DNA from: Icerya purchasi
Taxonomy: Eukaryota; Arthropoda; Insecta; Hemiptera; Monophlebidae
Length of the DNA: 64,000 nucleotides
Reading direction: 5' to 3'
NCBI GenBank assembly: GCA_039619475.1
Contig: CM077116.1
Location: 26,671,191-26,735,190, forward strand
Positions 63,873-64,000 of this stretch are shown piece by piece (the first letter of the stretch is position 1; each line of letters begins with the position of its first letter). Position numbers and translations under genes: made by a program. Under the pieces are notes generated by a model. The model made no database searches, was not told the DNA's origin, and saw only the letters and a program-made list of their open reading frames with translations.

Positions 63873-64000
63873 GCATGTCGGCTAAGGACGTTTACCCAGT
63901 CCAAAGGTACAACAGCTTTAATGATTATATAGGGAAAATATTAGAAATGGAGCGTATGAATGATGCTAACAAAGGAATAACGGAGGGAGAAGAAAAAGAA
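63873..64000 (+). CDS. Candidate host exon, cut by the window edge
   Basis: A T-rich tract ending AATTTTTTTTAAG (AG at 63871-63872) precedes GCATGTCGGCTAAGG. From the ATG at 63875 the frame is open for 42 codons to the edge (MSAKDVYPVQRYNSFNDYIG and onward, with a charged end). It could be a first coding exon after a leader intron, or an internal exon. The product is not recognised. In the phase left by the donor at 50401 the frame would stop, so it does not simply join that exon's ATG frame. Confidence 0.35.

Noticed and set aside
50368..64000. Splicing of the 50368 exon to the 63873 exon as one gene
   Set aside because: The donor leaves phase 0, and in that phase the right-hand exon reaches a TAG after 19 codons. 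The two could still be linked through unseen exons or a non-coding leader.
1..64000. Bacterial-type features (operons, ribosome binding sites, terminators, riboswitches)
   Set aside because: The content is plainly eukaryotic, with retrotransposons, poly(A) tails, SINEs and microsatellites; such calls would have no meaning here.

Overview
The window is AT-rich eukaryotic DNA built almost entirely of transposable elements in many states of decay. The mix of families (R1-like, Jockey-like, I-like, RTE-like and CR1-like non-LTR elements, BEL/Pao and Ty3/gypsy LTR elements, mariners, a hAT-like relic, tRNA-derived SINEs, fold-back elements and hairpin insertions with a hammerhead-like core) points to an arthropod, most likely an insect. 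No complete host gene can be shown. Three pieces may be host exons: a terminal-exon-like open frame at 16614-17035, a first-exon-like start at about 50250-50400, and an exon cut by the right edge at 63873-64000.

Layout. 1-1347 is unannotated AT-rich DNA. 1359-7476 (minus) is a near full-length I-like element (called NLR-A here) with poly(A), an 11-bp target duplication, an intact ORF1 and a broken ORF2. 8.1-19.98 kb holds older relics: an RTE-like tail, a Jockey-like ORF2 split by an OTU-protease-like pseudogene, a possible Mutator-like scrap, a gag-like ORF1 and an inverted RTE-like ORF. About 20.3-25.02 kb (plus) is the best preserved non-LTR element (NLR-B, R1-like), whose ORF2 has no AUG at its start and overlaps ORF1 by 14 nt in the +1 frame. 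25.0-29.7 kb is a patchwork of RT relics with a 227-bp hairpin insertion (13-bp target duplication) and a perfect 46-bp palindrome.

29.7-32.5 kb has two head-to-tail copies of a dispersed repeat (T-rep), one carrying a SINE and one a hairpin insertion, followed by an internally deleted mariner-like element. 33.84-43.20 kb is a long-inverted-repeat element (arms about 0.6 kb, 1.9-kb core) whose right arm was split by a 6.2-kb BEL/Pao retrotransposon (36954-43180, minus, TSD ATGGG). 43.6-49.4 kb carries more T-rep, CR1-like fragments on both strands, a decayed NLR-A relative and a gypsy RT fragment.

49.4-54 kb is mostly unassigned, with one candidate first exon and one RNase H relic. 54-55.1 kb has two fold-back elements, one hit by an extreme 5' truncation of NLR-A. 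55.6-58.4 kb is a CR1-like element into which an apparently intact mariner (56206-57524, perfect 29-bp TIRs) jumped. 58.5-62.8 kb holds a SINE, a hairpin element, two damaged mariners and a hAT-like relic. The window ends with a 125-bp tandem duplication and a possible host exon.

Relative ages can be read from the nesting: mariner into CR1-like, BEL into the long-IR element, NLR-A tail into a fold-back, SINE and hairpin units into T-rep, OTU sequence into a Jockey relic. All family names rest on motifs read by eye; no database search was possible.
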